A DNA stretch of 64,000 nucleotides, from assembly GCF_000177335.1 (NCBI RefSeq), contig NZ_ADFP01000086.1:1-64000 (forward strand), given 5' to 3'. Source of the stretch: Pyramidobacter piscolens W5455. Its GTDB lineage: Bacteria; Synergistota; Synergistia; Synergistales; Dethiosulfovibrionaceae. This document shows positions 32,444 through 40,335 of the stretch, piece by piece (position 1 is the first letter of the stretch; every line of letters begins with the position of its first letter). The position numbers and the translations under genes were made by a program. The notes under the pieces are model-generated. The model was given only the letters and a program-made list of their open reading frames with translations, was not told where the DNA came from and searched no databases.

Positions 32444-33535
32444 ATGGAATATCGCATCGCCCGCGCTGTCAAAAATCAGGCCCGCGTCAGCTACGCGCTC
32501 GGAGCGGAAACGCCGCCCTGCGAGGTGGACTGCGGCGAAGGCGTTAACGTCGAACTGGCTTCGCCGGCGGCGCGTCGGGCCTTCGCGACGCTCGATTTCA
32601 ACATGTGCGCGCCGTATCCCCACGCCAACGAACTGAAGGAGGCAATCGCCGCCTATTGGAAGGATTACGCCGCGCTGGGAGACGAAAACATCGTCCTCAC
32701 CGAAGGCTCCGTCAGCGGTCTGTATCTCGTCAACCGGCTGTTTCTGGAGCCGAACGACCGCGTGCTGGGCGGCGCTTCGCTGTTTTTCGAGTACGGCGCC
32801 GACGTGCGTCTGCACGGCTGTTTTTTTGAGACGGTGCCGCTGAAAGCGGAGGAAAATTACCGTTTCAGCGCCGCGCGTTTTGCAGCGGCGCTGTCGCCGC
32901 GCTTCAAGCTGGCGGCGTTCGACAATCCCAACAATCCGACGGGGCAGGCGATCTCGCCCGCCGAACTTGAAAGGATCCTCGCCGCGGCGCGGGAGGCGAA
33001 CGTCTGCGTGCTCGTCGACGAAGCCTACGGCGATTACGTGCCGCGCGGGCGTTCGGCCGTGAGCCTGTTCGACGCGTACGACAATCTGATCGTCGCCCGC
33101 TCCTTCTCCAAGGGATTCGGGCTGGCGGGGCTGCGCGCCGGCTACCTGCTCCTGCCTCCCGGGCTGGCCGCGGCGGCGAACAATCTTTCCAATCCCTATG
33201 CCGTGTCGTCGCTCTCGCGCCACGTGGCCGCCGCGGCATTGAGCGAGCCGGAATTCCTGAACGAACTGCGCGCCCGCACCGCCGCCGCCAAAAGGCGTTT
33301 GCTGCGCCCGTGGCGGCGCCTTTCCTTCGCGCACACGGACGACAGCGTGGCGATCTGCATGGTCGTCCACGCCGACCCGAACGTCGACCTGGCGCGCGAG
33401 TTCGCCCGCCGCGGCGTGCTCGCCGTTTCCTGCGAAGGTTTTGCGGGGCGCAACGCGGCGCGCCTGCGCGTGCCCGTCGGGCCTCGCCTCGAAAAAGTTC
33501 TGACAGCCATGGAACGGATCGACGCGGGACAATAG
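32444..33535 (+). CDS. class I/II PLP aminotransferase (HisC-like)
   Basis: A 363-aa fold-type I PLP enzyme close to histidinol-phosphate aminotransferases and threonine-phosphate decarboxylases. Motifs are YPHANELKEAIAAYW, ENIVLTEGSVSGLYLV, FDNPNNPTGQAIS (pyridine-ring Asn), VLVDEAYGDY (PLP Asp) and RSFSKGFGLAGLRAGYLL (Schiff-base Lys). HisC itself, an aromatic aminotransferase or a CobD-type decarboxylase are possible. No histidine or cobalamin genes adjoin it, so the substrate is open. GGAGG precedes the ATG at 32444. It is monocistronic, with a clear terminator. Confidence 0.85.
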   Translation: MEYRIARAVKNQARVSYALGAETPPCEVDCGEGVNVELASPAARRAFATLDFNMCAPYPHANELKEAIAAYWKDYAALGDENIVLTEGSVSGLYLVNRLFLEPNDRVLGGASLFFEYGADVRLHGCFFETVPLKAEENYRFSAARFAAALSPRFKLAAFDNPNNPTGQAISPAELERILAAAREANVCVLVDEAYGDYVPRGRSAVSLFDAYDNLIVARSFSKGFGLAGLRAGYLLLPPGLAAAANNLSNPYAVSSLSRHVAAAALSEPEFLNELRARTAAAKRRLLRPWRRLSFAHTDDSVAICMVVHADPNVDLAREFARRGVLAVSCEGFAGRNAARLRVPVGPRLEKVLTAMERIDAGQ

Positions 33536-33539
33536 AGCG

Positions 33540-33568
33540 AAAGGACGCCCCGCCGGGCGTCCTTTTTT
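33540..33568 (+). terminator. terminator of the aminotransferase gene
   Basis: GGACGCCC (33543-33550) and GGGCGTCC (33555-33562) around a CGCC loop, then T6; 7 bp past the stop codon. Confidence 0.9.
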
Positions 33569-33589
33569 GCGCGACAAACGGCGGCGGCC

Positions 33590-33618
33590 TTGTCAGCGGG
33601 GAATAAAACTGTTATGCT
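33590..33618 (+). promoter_or_regulatory. candidate promoter of rlmN
   Basis: TTGTCA (33590-33595), 17-bp spacer, TATGCT (33613-33618). Confidence 0.55.
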
Positions 33619-33698
33619 TTTCGTAATCGAAAGGCCGGGCGGCGCTTTGCCGCTGGGGGGAGCGCGCGGCTTTCATGAAAGGGAAAAGGGAAAGAACA

Positions 33699-34772
33699 AT
33701 GGAAAACGACGAACTGAACGTGACGAACGCGCCCGAAAAAGCGACGAAACGGAACGCCTTCGAGATGACGCTGGCCGACTGGGAGCGTTTCGTGCAGGAA
33801 GAGCTGGACATGCCGCGTTACACGGCCGACCAGCTGTGCCAGTGGATCTACAAGAAGAAAGTCTTCGACTTCAGGGCCATGACCAATCTGTCCAAAGCGC
33901 TGCGCGAGCGTCTGCCCGAGCTGCTGGAGATCCGGCTGCCGAAGCTGGCCAAGCGGCAGACGGCCGCCGACGGCACGCGCAAGTACCTGTGGCGGCTCGA
34001 CGACGGCGAGTACGTCGAGTCGGTGCTGATGGACCACGGCAACCATTACACGGCCTGCATCTCCTCTCAGGTCGGCTGTCCGCTGCGCTGCGAATTTTGC
34101 GCCACGGGGCAGCAGGGCTTCAAGCGCAACCTCAGCGCCGGCGAGATCGTCTCGCATTTCGCGGCCATGGAGTCCGACGTCGGGCACGACATCAACAACG
34201 TCGTCTTCATGGGCATGGGCGAGCCGCTTCTCAATTACGAGAACGTCGTCAAAGCCGTGCGCATGTTCCTCGAGCCGAAGATGCGGGGCTTGAGCGTGCG
34301 GCACGTCACCATCTCCACGTCAGGCATCCCCGAGGGCATCCGCCGCCTCGCCGACGAAGGGCTGGACATCTACCTGTGCCTGTCGCTGCACGCGCCTAAC
34401 AACGAGTTGAGATCGCGCATCATGCCCGTGAACGAGCGCTTCCCGCTCGGCGCCGTGTTCAGCGCGCTCGAATACTGGCAGAAGAAGACCGGCGTGCGCC
34501 TCACCATCGAGTACGTCATGCTCAAGAACGTCAACGACACGCCCGACTGCGCCTACGAGCTGGCGACGCTGTTCTCGAACCTGCAGGTCTACGTGAACCT
34601 GATCCCGTACAACCCCGTGGCCGGCACGCAATTCGCCCGCCCTTCGGCCAGCCGCATCGCGCCGTTCATGAAGATCCTCAAAGGGCTGAACGTGGAGTGC
34701 GAGGTGCGCAAGGAACACGGGGCCGACATCGACGCCGCCTGCGGACAGCTGCGCGGCAAGACGGTCAGTTAA
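33699..34772 (+). CDS. rlmN: dual-specificity 23S rRNA/tRNA adenine-C2 methyltransferase
   Basis: A 357-aa radical-SAM methylase that adds methyl to C2 of A2503 in 23S rRNA and A37 of some tRNAs. The RlmN order is present: MPRYTADQLCQWIYKKKV, VESVLMDHGNHYTACISSQVGCPL, the cluster motif CRCEFCATG-type (CPLRCEFCATGQQGF), NNVVFMGMGEPLLNYENV, STSGIPEGIRRLADEG, LSLHAPNNELRS, and the methyl-accepting cysteine near the C-terminus in AACGQLRGK. The ATG at 33699 follows GGGAAAG; an in-frame ATG at 33675 would add eight residues. The next gene begins at the base after its stop. Confidence 0.95.
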   Translation: MENDELNVTNAPEKATKRNAFEMTLADWERFVQEELDMPRYTADQLCQWIYKKKVFDFRAMTNLSKALRERLPELLEIRLPKLAKRQTAADGTRKYLWRLDDGEYVESVLMDHGNHYTACISSQVGCPLRCEFCATGQQGFKRNLSAGEIVSHFAAMESDVGHDINNVVFMGMGEPLLNYENVVKAVRMFLEPKMRGLSVRHVTISTSGIPEGIRRLADEGLDIYLCLSLHAPNNELRSRIMPVNERFPLGAVFSALEYWQKKTGVRLTIEYVMLKNVNDTPDCAYELATLFSNLQVYVNLIPYNPVAGTQFARPSASRIAPFMKILKGLNVECEVRKEHGADIDAACGQLRGKTVS

Positions 34773-35141
34773 ATGAAGCCCAATCCTCTCGGCCCGTCGG
34801 CGAAAGTCATGGCGCTCACGGCCGCGCTGGCGCTCGTCGTCTGCACCGTCGTGCTCTGGGGCGTCGTCGCCCGCAGCGGCAAAGTGACGCGGGACGCCGC
34901 CGAACTGGCGGCACGGATGCGCCTGATGGCTCCCGAACCACGGTGGAATGACCGCCTGAACCGCGCGGCGCTGGAGAAGTCTCTGCGCGCAGCCCGTCCC
35001 GATCTGCCCGAAAACGCCCAGCTCTGTTTCGTCGCGCCGTGCTGGGCCGTCGTGCACCTTGCTGATTCTTCGCTGCTGCTGCGCTGGCAACCCGAAGCGG
35101 CGGATTTCGGCTGGACCGAATTGGACCGGACGAAGCGCTGA
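34773..35141 (+). CDS. 122-aa single-pass membrane protein, unknown
   Basis: One N-terminal hydrophobic helix (VMALTAALALVVCTVVLWGVVA) and a short soluble domain with two cysteines (LCFVAPCWAVVHLADSSLLL). No family is recognised. It starts at the base following the rlmN stop, so it is translated from the same mRNA. Its last codons (about 35120-35141) may lie inside, or have been replaced by, the left part of degenerate MITE copy E, so the native C-terminus could have been altered. Confidence 0.6.
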   Translation: MKPNPLGPSAKVMALTAALALVVCTVVLWGVVARSGKVTRDAAELAARMRLMAPEPRWNDRLNRAALEKSLRAARPDLPENAQLCFVAPCWAVVHLADSSLLLRWQPEAADFGWTELDRTKR

Positions 35142-35142
35142 G

Positions 35143-35250
35143 CGCCCCCAAGGGAGCCCCGCACGGCGCGTTACGCAGGCCGCGCGCTTACCGTGCGAAT
35201 TTCTCCCGCAGCGCCCCCGAGTTCAACCTCGGTTAATAAAGAAATAGTAT
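35143..35250 (+). repeat. MITE-like element, copy E (degenerate, left end lost)
   Basis: The right half is clear: CTCCCGCAGCGCCCCCGAG and the terminus AATAAAGAAATAGTAT ending at 35250. The left terminus is not recognisable; the boundary given is approximate. Confidence 0.6.
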
Positions 35251-35352
35251 GACATTATCACTGAACAGCCATGTCAGTCGAGACCCTTGACTTATTGTTT
35301 CAAAAATCGATAATGAGAGGGGAAACTATCGCACACTTCCGGAGACAATGAA

Positions 35353-36072
35353 ATGACTATACCTCTTTATTATCAGATTTATCGCGATTTACAGTACAAA
35401 ATCTGCGAAGGGCTCTATAAGCCGGGGGCAATGCTGCCGACAGAAGCCGAACTCGAGAAAATTTACGGGACCAGTCGCGCCCCGGTACGATAGGCCCTAG
35501 GGGCGCTTGAAAATGAAGGGCTCGTTCTCCGCCTCCAAGGCAAGGGGACTTTTGTCACCAAACAGGTGCGCACGCACCCTTGGTTTACCGCCACAGGCTT
35601 CGTAAATGTGTATGAGCAATATTGGGATCGACTTTCAACCCAAACGTTGGAGATTTCCCTGAAAGTCCCGCACGATCAGGACATTCAAAATTTCCTGAAT
35701 TTGGGCAAAAAGGAACAAACGACTTATTTGATCCGCAGTCAATGTATCGAAGAAACTCCCGTTTTCGTCTTTGAGCATTATCTTCCGCAGCGTTTTGACC
35801 TCTCCATTTTCAAAGCGGCAGGAGATTTTATCTCCATGAAAGAGATGCTGACCTCTAAATTCAACACCATGATTTGCCGCGTTCACGAGAAACTTGCCGT
35901 TCGTATCCCGCCTAAAAAGATCACGGACTATTTGAAGGTTGCTGAGCACACTCCGGTTCTAAGAGTTCGTCGTTTCCTTTCCGACAACCAGGGGAAACCT
36001 GTCTGGGTCAGCAATCAATATGTTTTTACCGATAAATGGGAATACGAGATGGATTCTACACTTAACTATTGA
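35353..36072 (+). pseudogene. GntR/HutC-family regulator interrupted by an amber codon
   Basis: One continuous frame from the ATG at 35353 to 36072 encodes a full HutC-subfamily GntR protein (239 codons), except for TAG at 35491-35493 (codon 47). Residues 1-70 are the winged helix (IPLYYQIYRDLQYKICEGLY, MLPTEAELEKIYGTSRAPVR, then ALGALENEGLVLRLQGKGTF); the stop replaces a position normally Gln (VRQAL), a single C-to-T change. The UTRA ligand domain follows intact to the end. No frameshift is needed. It is AT-richer than its surroundings and lies between MITE copies E and D, which suggests acquisition. Either the gene is dead, or a suppressor or a sequencing error restores it. Confidence 0.8.
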
Positions 36073-36118
36073 CGCACGTAATCCGGGCATTCTATCGGCA
36101 CGCATAAAGCACGCCTTA

Positions 36119-36168
36119 AAACTGTTGGGATGGCGCAAACGTTACCGTTTGTGTCATCCCAACAGTTA
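36119..36168 (+). terminator. terminator after the gntR-like gene
   Basis: A 23-nt stem with one mismatch (36119-36141 with 36146-36168) and a 4-nt loop; moderate T content follows. Confidence 0.7.
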
Positions 36169-36206
36169 TTTACAGGGTTTTACAAAAAATCCAGCATTTC
36201 CGATTA

Positions 36207-36354
36207 ATACTATCTCTTGATAAAAGGCGTTAATATAGTTTGCCGGGCGCTGCGAGGAGGTCCCGTCGCTCAGGACTACCTCGACCGCTGCGCGGTCTGC
36301 GTAACTCTTCCTCGCCGCGTCCTTGTGTTTGGCCTTGTCATTGAGAAATAGTAT
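36207..36354 (+). repeat. MITE-like palindromic element, copy D
   Basis: 148 bp, ATACTATCTCTTGAT (36207-) to ATTGAGAAATAGTAT (36354). The core GGCGCTGCGAGGAGGTC and GCGCGGTCTGCG match the other copies, with a short deletion on the right arm. It ends 3 bp before the last codon of the ABC ATPase gene, so it may act as that operon's 3-prime hairpin. Confidence 0.8.
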
Positions 36355-36357
36355 AAG

Positions 36358-37338
36358 CTACAAGCGCTCGTCCAAGCTCAGCTGATTGATTTCCCGCGCC
36401 CGGTGGCAGGCAACAAAGTGGTGGGGGCGGAGCTCGTCGAGCTTGGGCGTTTCCCGAAAGCAGTGGTCCTCGACATAAGGACAGCGTTTCGCAAAACGGC
36501 ATTCGTCACCGAGTCCGACAGGCGAGGTAATCTCGCCTTTCAGCAACGAACGCTCCTTCTTCGCTCCGATCACCGGTATGGGGACGGCGGCCAACAAGGC
36601 CTGCGTGTAGGGATGCAAACGAATGTTGAACATTTCTTCCGAATCGGCAAACTCCACCATGCTGCCCAGATACATGACCATGATATCGTCAGAAACATGG
36701 CGGACAACCGACATGTCGTGGGTGATGAACATATAGGTGAGGTTCATGGCTTCCTGAAGATCCTGCATCAGGTTGATGATCTGCGCCTGAATGGACACGT
36801 CCAGTGCCGACACGGGTTCGTCGCAGACGATGAACTTCGGCTCCAGCGCCAGGGCGCGGGCCACTCCAATGCGCTGCCGACGGCCGCCGTCGAGCTCGTG
36901 GGGATAGGAGTTCGCCAGACGGCGCGCCAGGCCGACGGTATCCATCAGTTGAGCGACGTGACGAGCTAGCTCGCGTTCAGTTCCGTGTTTCTTATAGATC
37001 AACAGAGGCTCGGCGATCAGCTGGCCGACGGACATACGCGGATTCAACGAAGAAAAGGGATCCTGAAAAATCATCTGCATGTCTTCGCGCAGGTTTTTGA
37101 GCTGATGTTCATCAACGTGGCTGATATCCCTCCCTTCAAAGACAATCGTGCCAGATGTCGGTTCCTGTAAGTGGATCACGGTACGCCCCAACGTAGATTT
37201 GCCGCAGCCCGATTCACCCACGACGCCGAGGGTTTTGCCTCGCTCGATTGCAAAGGACACGTCGTCCACGGCGTGCAGCAAACCGCGGGGCGTCTCGAAA
37301 TACTTTCTCAGATTGTAGACTTCAAGAATCGCGGACAT
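36358..37338 (-). CDS. dipeptide/oligopeptide ABC transporter ATPase (DppF/OppF type)
   Basis: A 326-aa ATP-binding subunit. Walker A is GESGCGKSTLG, the Q-loop is MIFQDPFSSLNPR, the signature region is LDGGRRQRIGVARAL (the usual LSGGQ reads LDGGR), Walker B is FIVCDEPVSALD, and the switch His is in ITHDMS. A C-terminal cysteine motif (CRFAKRCPYVEDHC) matches the oligopeptide-ATPase domain that can hold an Fe-S cluster. The LSGGQ to LDGGR change is unusual and worth noting. The ATG at 37338 follows AGGGGAG. It is the last gene of the eight-gene leftward operon. Confidence 0.9.
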   Translation of the reverse strand: MSAILEVYNLRKYFETPRGLLHAVDDVSFAIERGKTLGVVGESGCGKSTLGRTVIHLQEPTSGTIVFEGRDISHVDEHQLKNLREDMQMIFQDPFSSLNPRMSVGQLIAEPLLIYKKHGTERELARHVAQLMDTVGLARRLANSYPHELDGGRRQRIGVARALALEPKFIVCDEPVSALDVSIQAQIINLMQDLQEAMNLTYMFITHDMSVVRHVSDDIMVMYLGSMVEFADSEEMFNIRLHPYTQALLAAVPIPVIGAKKERSLLKGEITSPVGLGDECRFAKRCPYVEDHCFRETPKLDELRPHHFVACHRAREINQLSLDERL

Positions 37339-37340
37339 GG

Positions 37341-38324
37341 CTACTCCCCTCTGCCCGCAAAGTTCAGGCAGCGTACAAAATGGCCGGGCGCAATTTCCAC
37401 ATTTGGAATGACGCCGTGACGGCAAGACTCCTGCCCCCCTGGACAACGCTCGGCGAATACGCATCCGTCGGGCAGGTTGGCCGGGTCGGGCATCAGACCG
37501 GCGATCGGTTTGAGGCGGCGAACTTTTTTGTCGAAGTTGGGGATCGAGCCGAACAGTCCCTGCGTATAGGGATGCGACGTATGGTTGTAGATATGCTCCA
37601 GCGTGCCGTACTCCACGATGTTTCCGGCGTAGACAATGCCCACTCGATCGCAGACTTCGGCCACAACGCCAAGATCATGGGTGATCAGCACCAACGACGT
37701 GCCGAAACGCTTCTTGAGCGTTTCGATGAGGTGCAGCACCTGTTCCTGGATCGTCACATCCAGCGCCGTCGTCGGCTCGTCGGCCAGCAGCAGCGAAGGA
37801 TTGCAGGCCAGCGCAATGGCGATGACAATGCGCTGCTGCATGCCGCCGGAAAACTGATGGGGATATTCGTGGCAGCGTCCGCCCTCGATGCCGACCATTT
37901 CCATCATTTCCATGGCCTTGCGCAGCGCTTCCTTCCTGGTGATCTTCCGGTGCAGGCCGATGACCTCGGCGATCTGGTCGCCGACGGTCAGTACGGGGTT
38001 CAGCGCCGTCATCGGATCCTGAAAGATCATGGAGATCTCGTGACCGCGGATCTTGCGCATCTCCTCTTCGGATTTCTTGCAGAGATCCTCCCCTTTGTAG
38101 AGGATAGAGCCGCCGACGATACGTCCGGGAGGATTGGGGACCAAACGCATAATGCCGAGAGCCGTCGTGGTTTTCCCGGCGCCGGTTTCGCCGACCAGGC
38201 CGAGAGATTCTCCCTGCGCCAGGGCAAAACTGATGCCGTTGACCGCTTTGACCACCGTTTTATCGACGAAATAATGAATCGTCAGATCTCTGACTTCAAG
38301 GAGGTTCTTGTCGTTTTCACTCAT
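37341..38324 (-). CDS. dipeptide/oligopeptide ABC transporter ATPase (DppD/OppD type)
   Basis: A 327-aa ATP-binding subunit with Walker A GETGAGKTTTALG, Q-loop SMIFQDPMTALNP, canonical signature FSGGMQQRIVIAIAL, Walker B LLLADEPTTALDV, switch LVLITHDLG, and the C-terminal CVFAERCPGGQESC motif. It pairs with the next gene, from which it is separated by 2 bp, to power the two permeases. In contrast to its partner, its signature motif is intact, so the heterodimer may have one degenerate site. Confidence 0.93.
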   Translation of the reverse strand: MSENDKNLLEVRDLTIHYFVDKTVVKAVNGISFALAQGESLGLVGETGAGKTTTALGIMRLVPNPPGRIVGGSILYKGEDLCKKSEEEMRKIRGHEISMIFQDPMTALNPVLTVGDQIAEVIGLHRKITRKEALRKAMEMMEMVGIEGGRCHEYPHQFSGGMQQRIVIAIALACNPSLLLADEPTTALDVTIQEQVLHLIETLKKRFGTSLVLITHDLGVVAEVCDRVGIVYAGNIVEYGTLEHIYNHTSHPYTQGLFGSIPNFDKKVRRLKPIAGLMPDPANLPDGCVFAERCPGGQESCRHGVIPNVEIAPGHFVRCLNFAGRGE

Positions 38325-38342
38325 CGTGTCGGCCTCCGCTCA

Positions 38343-39254
38343 TCAGGATTTCAAACGGGGATCCAGCGCGTCGCGCAGACCGTCGCCGAACAGGTTGAAG
38401 GCGAACACCGTGATCATGATGGCCACTCCGGGGAACGTGATCAGGTTCCAGTGGTCGCGGATGAACTGACGGCCGGTGGAAAGCATGCCGCCCCACTCGG
38501 GCGTCGGCGCCGGCACTCCCAAACCGATGAAGCTCAGACCGGAAATGGTTAGAATCGCCGTCGCGATGCCCATGGACACCTGGACGATGATCGGCGCCAT
38601 GGCGTTCGGCAGCACATATTTCCAGATGATGCGCAAATTCGAGGCCCCCGTGGAACGGGCCGCTTCGATATACTGCTCGCCGCGTACCGTGATCACGGCC
38701 GAGCGGGTGACGCGCGCAAAACTCGACATCAGCCCAAGACCGATGGCTAGGATCAGGTTGGGAATGCTGTTCCCCAACGCGGCCACGATAGAGATGCCCA
38801 GCAGCAAGTTGGGAACCGCCAGCAGCACATCGATACAGCGCATCAGCACGTTGTCAAGCCAACCGCCGTAAAATCCAGCCACACAGCCCACCGTCGTGCC
38901 AATGACACAGGCGATCACAACCGAGCTCAATCCAATCGTTAGAGACGTGCGGCAGCCCCAGATCACGCGGGTAAAGATATCGCGCCCCAGCTCGTCGGTC
39001 CCCATCCAGTGCTCCGCCGACAGCGGCAGATAACGCATGCGAAGATTGGGGCGGGCATAATCGAATCCGCTGATCTGACCGGGAAACAACGCGCAGACGA
39101 CGAGGATGACGATGATGACCAGCCCGAGCACAGCGGCTCGATTCTTCAGGAATCGTTTGCAAATGTCTTTCAGCTGTCCGCGGCTGCTGATGGAAATTTC
39201 TTCGCGTTCGGCGGGATTTTCAAACACCGCTGTTTTTTTCTCGAAATCAGACAT
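38343..39254 (-). CDS. dipeptide/oligopeptide ABC permease (DppC/OppC type)
   Basis: A 303-aa inner-membrane subunit with an N-terminal cytoplasmic tail, one leading helix (AAVLGLVIIVILVVCALFP), the HWMGTDELGRDIFTRVIWG motif of DppC/OppC, and the EAA loop (EAARSTGASNLRIIWKYVLPN). It ends in FGDGLRDALDPRL, the family signature. Its ATG is the base after the stop of the dppB-like gene, so the two permeases are coupled. It forms the translocation pore with the preceding gene product. Confidence 0.93.
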   Translation of the reverse strand: MSDFEKKTAVFENPAEREEISISSRGQLKDICKRFLKNRAAVLGLVIIVILVVCALFPGQISGFDYARPNLRMRYLPLSAEHWMGTDELGRDIFTRVIWGCRTSLTIGLSSVVIACVIGTTVGCVAGFYGGWLDNVLMRCIDVLLAVPNLLLGISIVAALGNSIPNLILAIGLGLMSSFARVTRSAVITVRGEQYIEAARSTGASNLRIIWKYVLPNAMAPIIVQVSMGIATAILTISGLSFIGLGVPAPTPEWGGMLSTGRQFIRDHWNLITFPGVAIMITVFAFNLFGDGLRDALDPRLKS

Positions 39255-40229
39255 CTACGCTCCCTCCTTTGCTGATTTCCTGCCAAGACGCGACCGCCGC
39301 GGCTTCAGATATTGCGAACGAATGCGCGGATCCACGTAGGCGTAAAGCACGTCGATGACCAGATTGACGATTGACATGGCCAAAGCGATGAACATAATGC
39401 CTCCCTGAACCAGCGGCGCGTTCTTCACCCTGATGGCGCCGATGATCAAGTTTCCTAGCCCGGGGATGGCGAACACAACCTCGCTGATCGCCGCTCCGCC
39501 CAACATCTTGCCGAAGTTGACGCCCACCACCGTCATGACGGGGATGATCGCGTTGCGGAAAGCATGGTGCCAAACGACTTTCACTTCGGACTGTCCCTTG
39601 GAACGAGCCGTGCGCACATAATCCTGACGAATGGCCTCCAACATGCTGGAACGGGTCATGCGCATCACTGAGGCCGCCGAGGAAGTGCCAATGGTCAGCG
39701 CCGGGAGCACCACGTGTTTCCAGCTGCTGAATCCTGACGACGGGAACCACCTCAGAACAACCGAAAAGAGAATGATCAGCAGCAATCCCTGCCAGAAGTT
39801 CGGCATGGACACGCCGATCATGGCCAATACGCGGCAAATGTTATCCCATATAGTATACTGTTTGACCGCCGAAATAATGCCGGTGACGATTCCCAGAGCC
39901 ACCGCGATCAACGTGCTGAAAAAAGCCAGCTGAAATGTGGTCGGGAAGCGGCTCATGATCTCGGTGACCACAGGCTGCTTCGTCGTGTAGGAAATGCCCA
40001 GATCCCCCGTCAGGGCCTTCCTGATGTAGTTGAAATACTGGATGATGAATGGATCGTTCAAGCCGTTTTCAGCCCGGAATTTTGCCTTGTCCTCTACGGT
40101 CGCCATGTCACCGAGGATGTAATCCTCAGGCTTTCCGGGAGAAAAGTACATCATGCTGAAGACCAGCAGAACGACGCCCAGCATGACCGGGACCATCATC
40201 AGGATGCGTTTGCCGATGAATTTAAGCAT
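39255..40229 (-). CDS. dipeptide/oligopeptide ABC permease (DppB/OppB type)
   Basis: A 324-aa inner-membrane subunit: the first helix (KRILMMVPVMLGVVLLVFSM), MYFSPGKPEDY, the conserved LGISYTTKQPV, about six helices in all, the EAA loop (QDYVRTARSKGQSEVKVVWHHAFRN) and the family end IDVLYAYVDPRIR. It lies 106 bp downstream of the solute-binding-protein gene, with an intrinsic terminator between them, so it is probably made at a lower level than the binding protein. Confidence 0.93.
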   Translation of the reverse strand: MLKFIGKRILMMVPVMLGVVLLVFSMMYFSPGKPEDYILGDMATVEDKAKFRAENGLNDPFIIQYFNYIRKALTGDLGISYTTKQPVVTEIMSRFPTTFQLAFFSTLIAVALGIVTGIISAVKQYTIWDNICRVLAMIGVSMPNFWQGLLLIILFSVVLRWFPSSGFSSWKHVVLPALTIGTSSAASVMRMTRSSMLEAIRQDYVRTARSKGQSEVKVVWHHAFRNAIIPVMTVVGVNFGKMLGGAAISEVVFAIPGLGNLIIGAIRVKNAPLVQGGIMFIALAMSIVNLVIDVLYAYVDPRIRSQYLKPRRSRLGRKSAKEGA

Positions 40230-40267
40230 GCGCCGGATTTCCCCTTCCTCGTAAAAAACTCATTCTA

Positions 40268-40302
40268 AAAAGCAGCCGGATTCTTCGGAAGAGTCCGGCT
40301 GC
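40268..40302 (-). terminator. intra-operon terminator between binding protein and permease
   Basis: GCAGCCGGATTCTT pairs with GAGTCCGGCTGC (one G-T) between 40272 and 40302. On the minus strand T5 follows directly (complement of 40267-40271). It lies within the operon, so partial read-through is expected. Confidence 0.75.
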
Positions 40303-40335
40303 CCAAGCGTGGCACGTAAAGACGAGGCGCGAATA

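Noticed and set aside
32444-33535. Naming the aminotransferase hisC
   Set aside because: The motifs fit several subfamilies and no histidine-pathway gene adjoins it.
4107-36354. The 160-bp repeats as REP/BIME or as ordinary terminators
   Set aside because: They are longer than REP units, have defined inverted ends, and occur in places where a separate terminator is also present; a MITE-like nature fits better, though terminator activity is not excluded.
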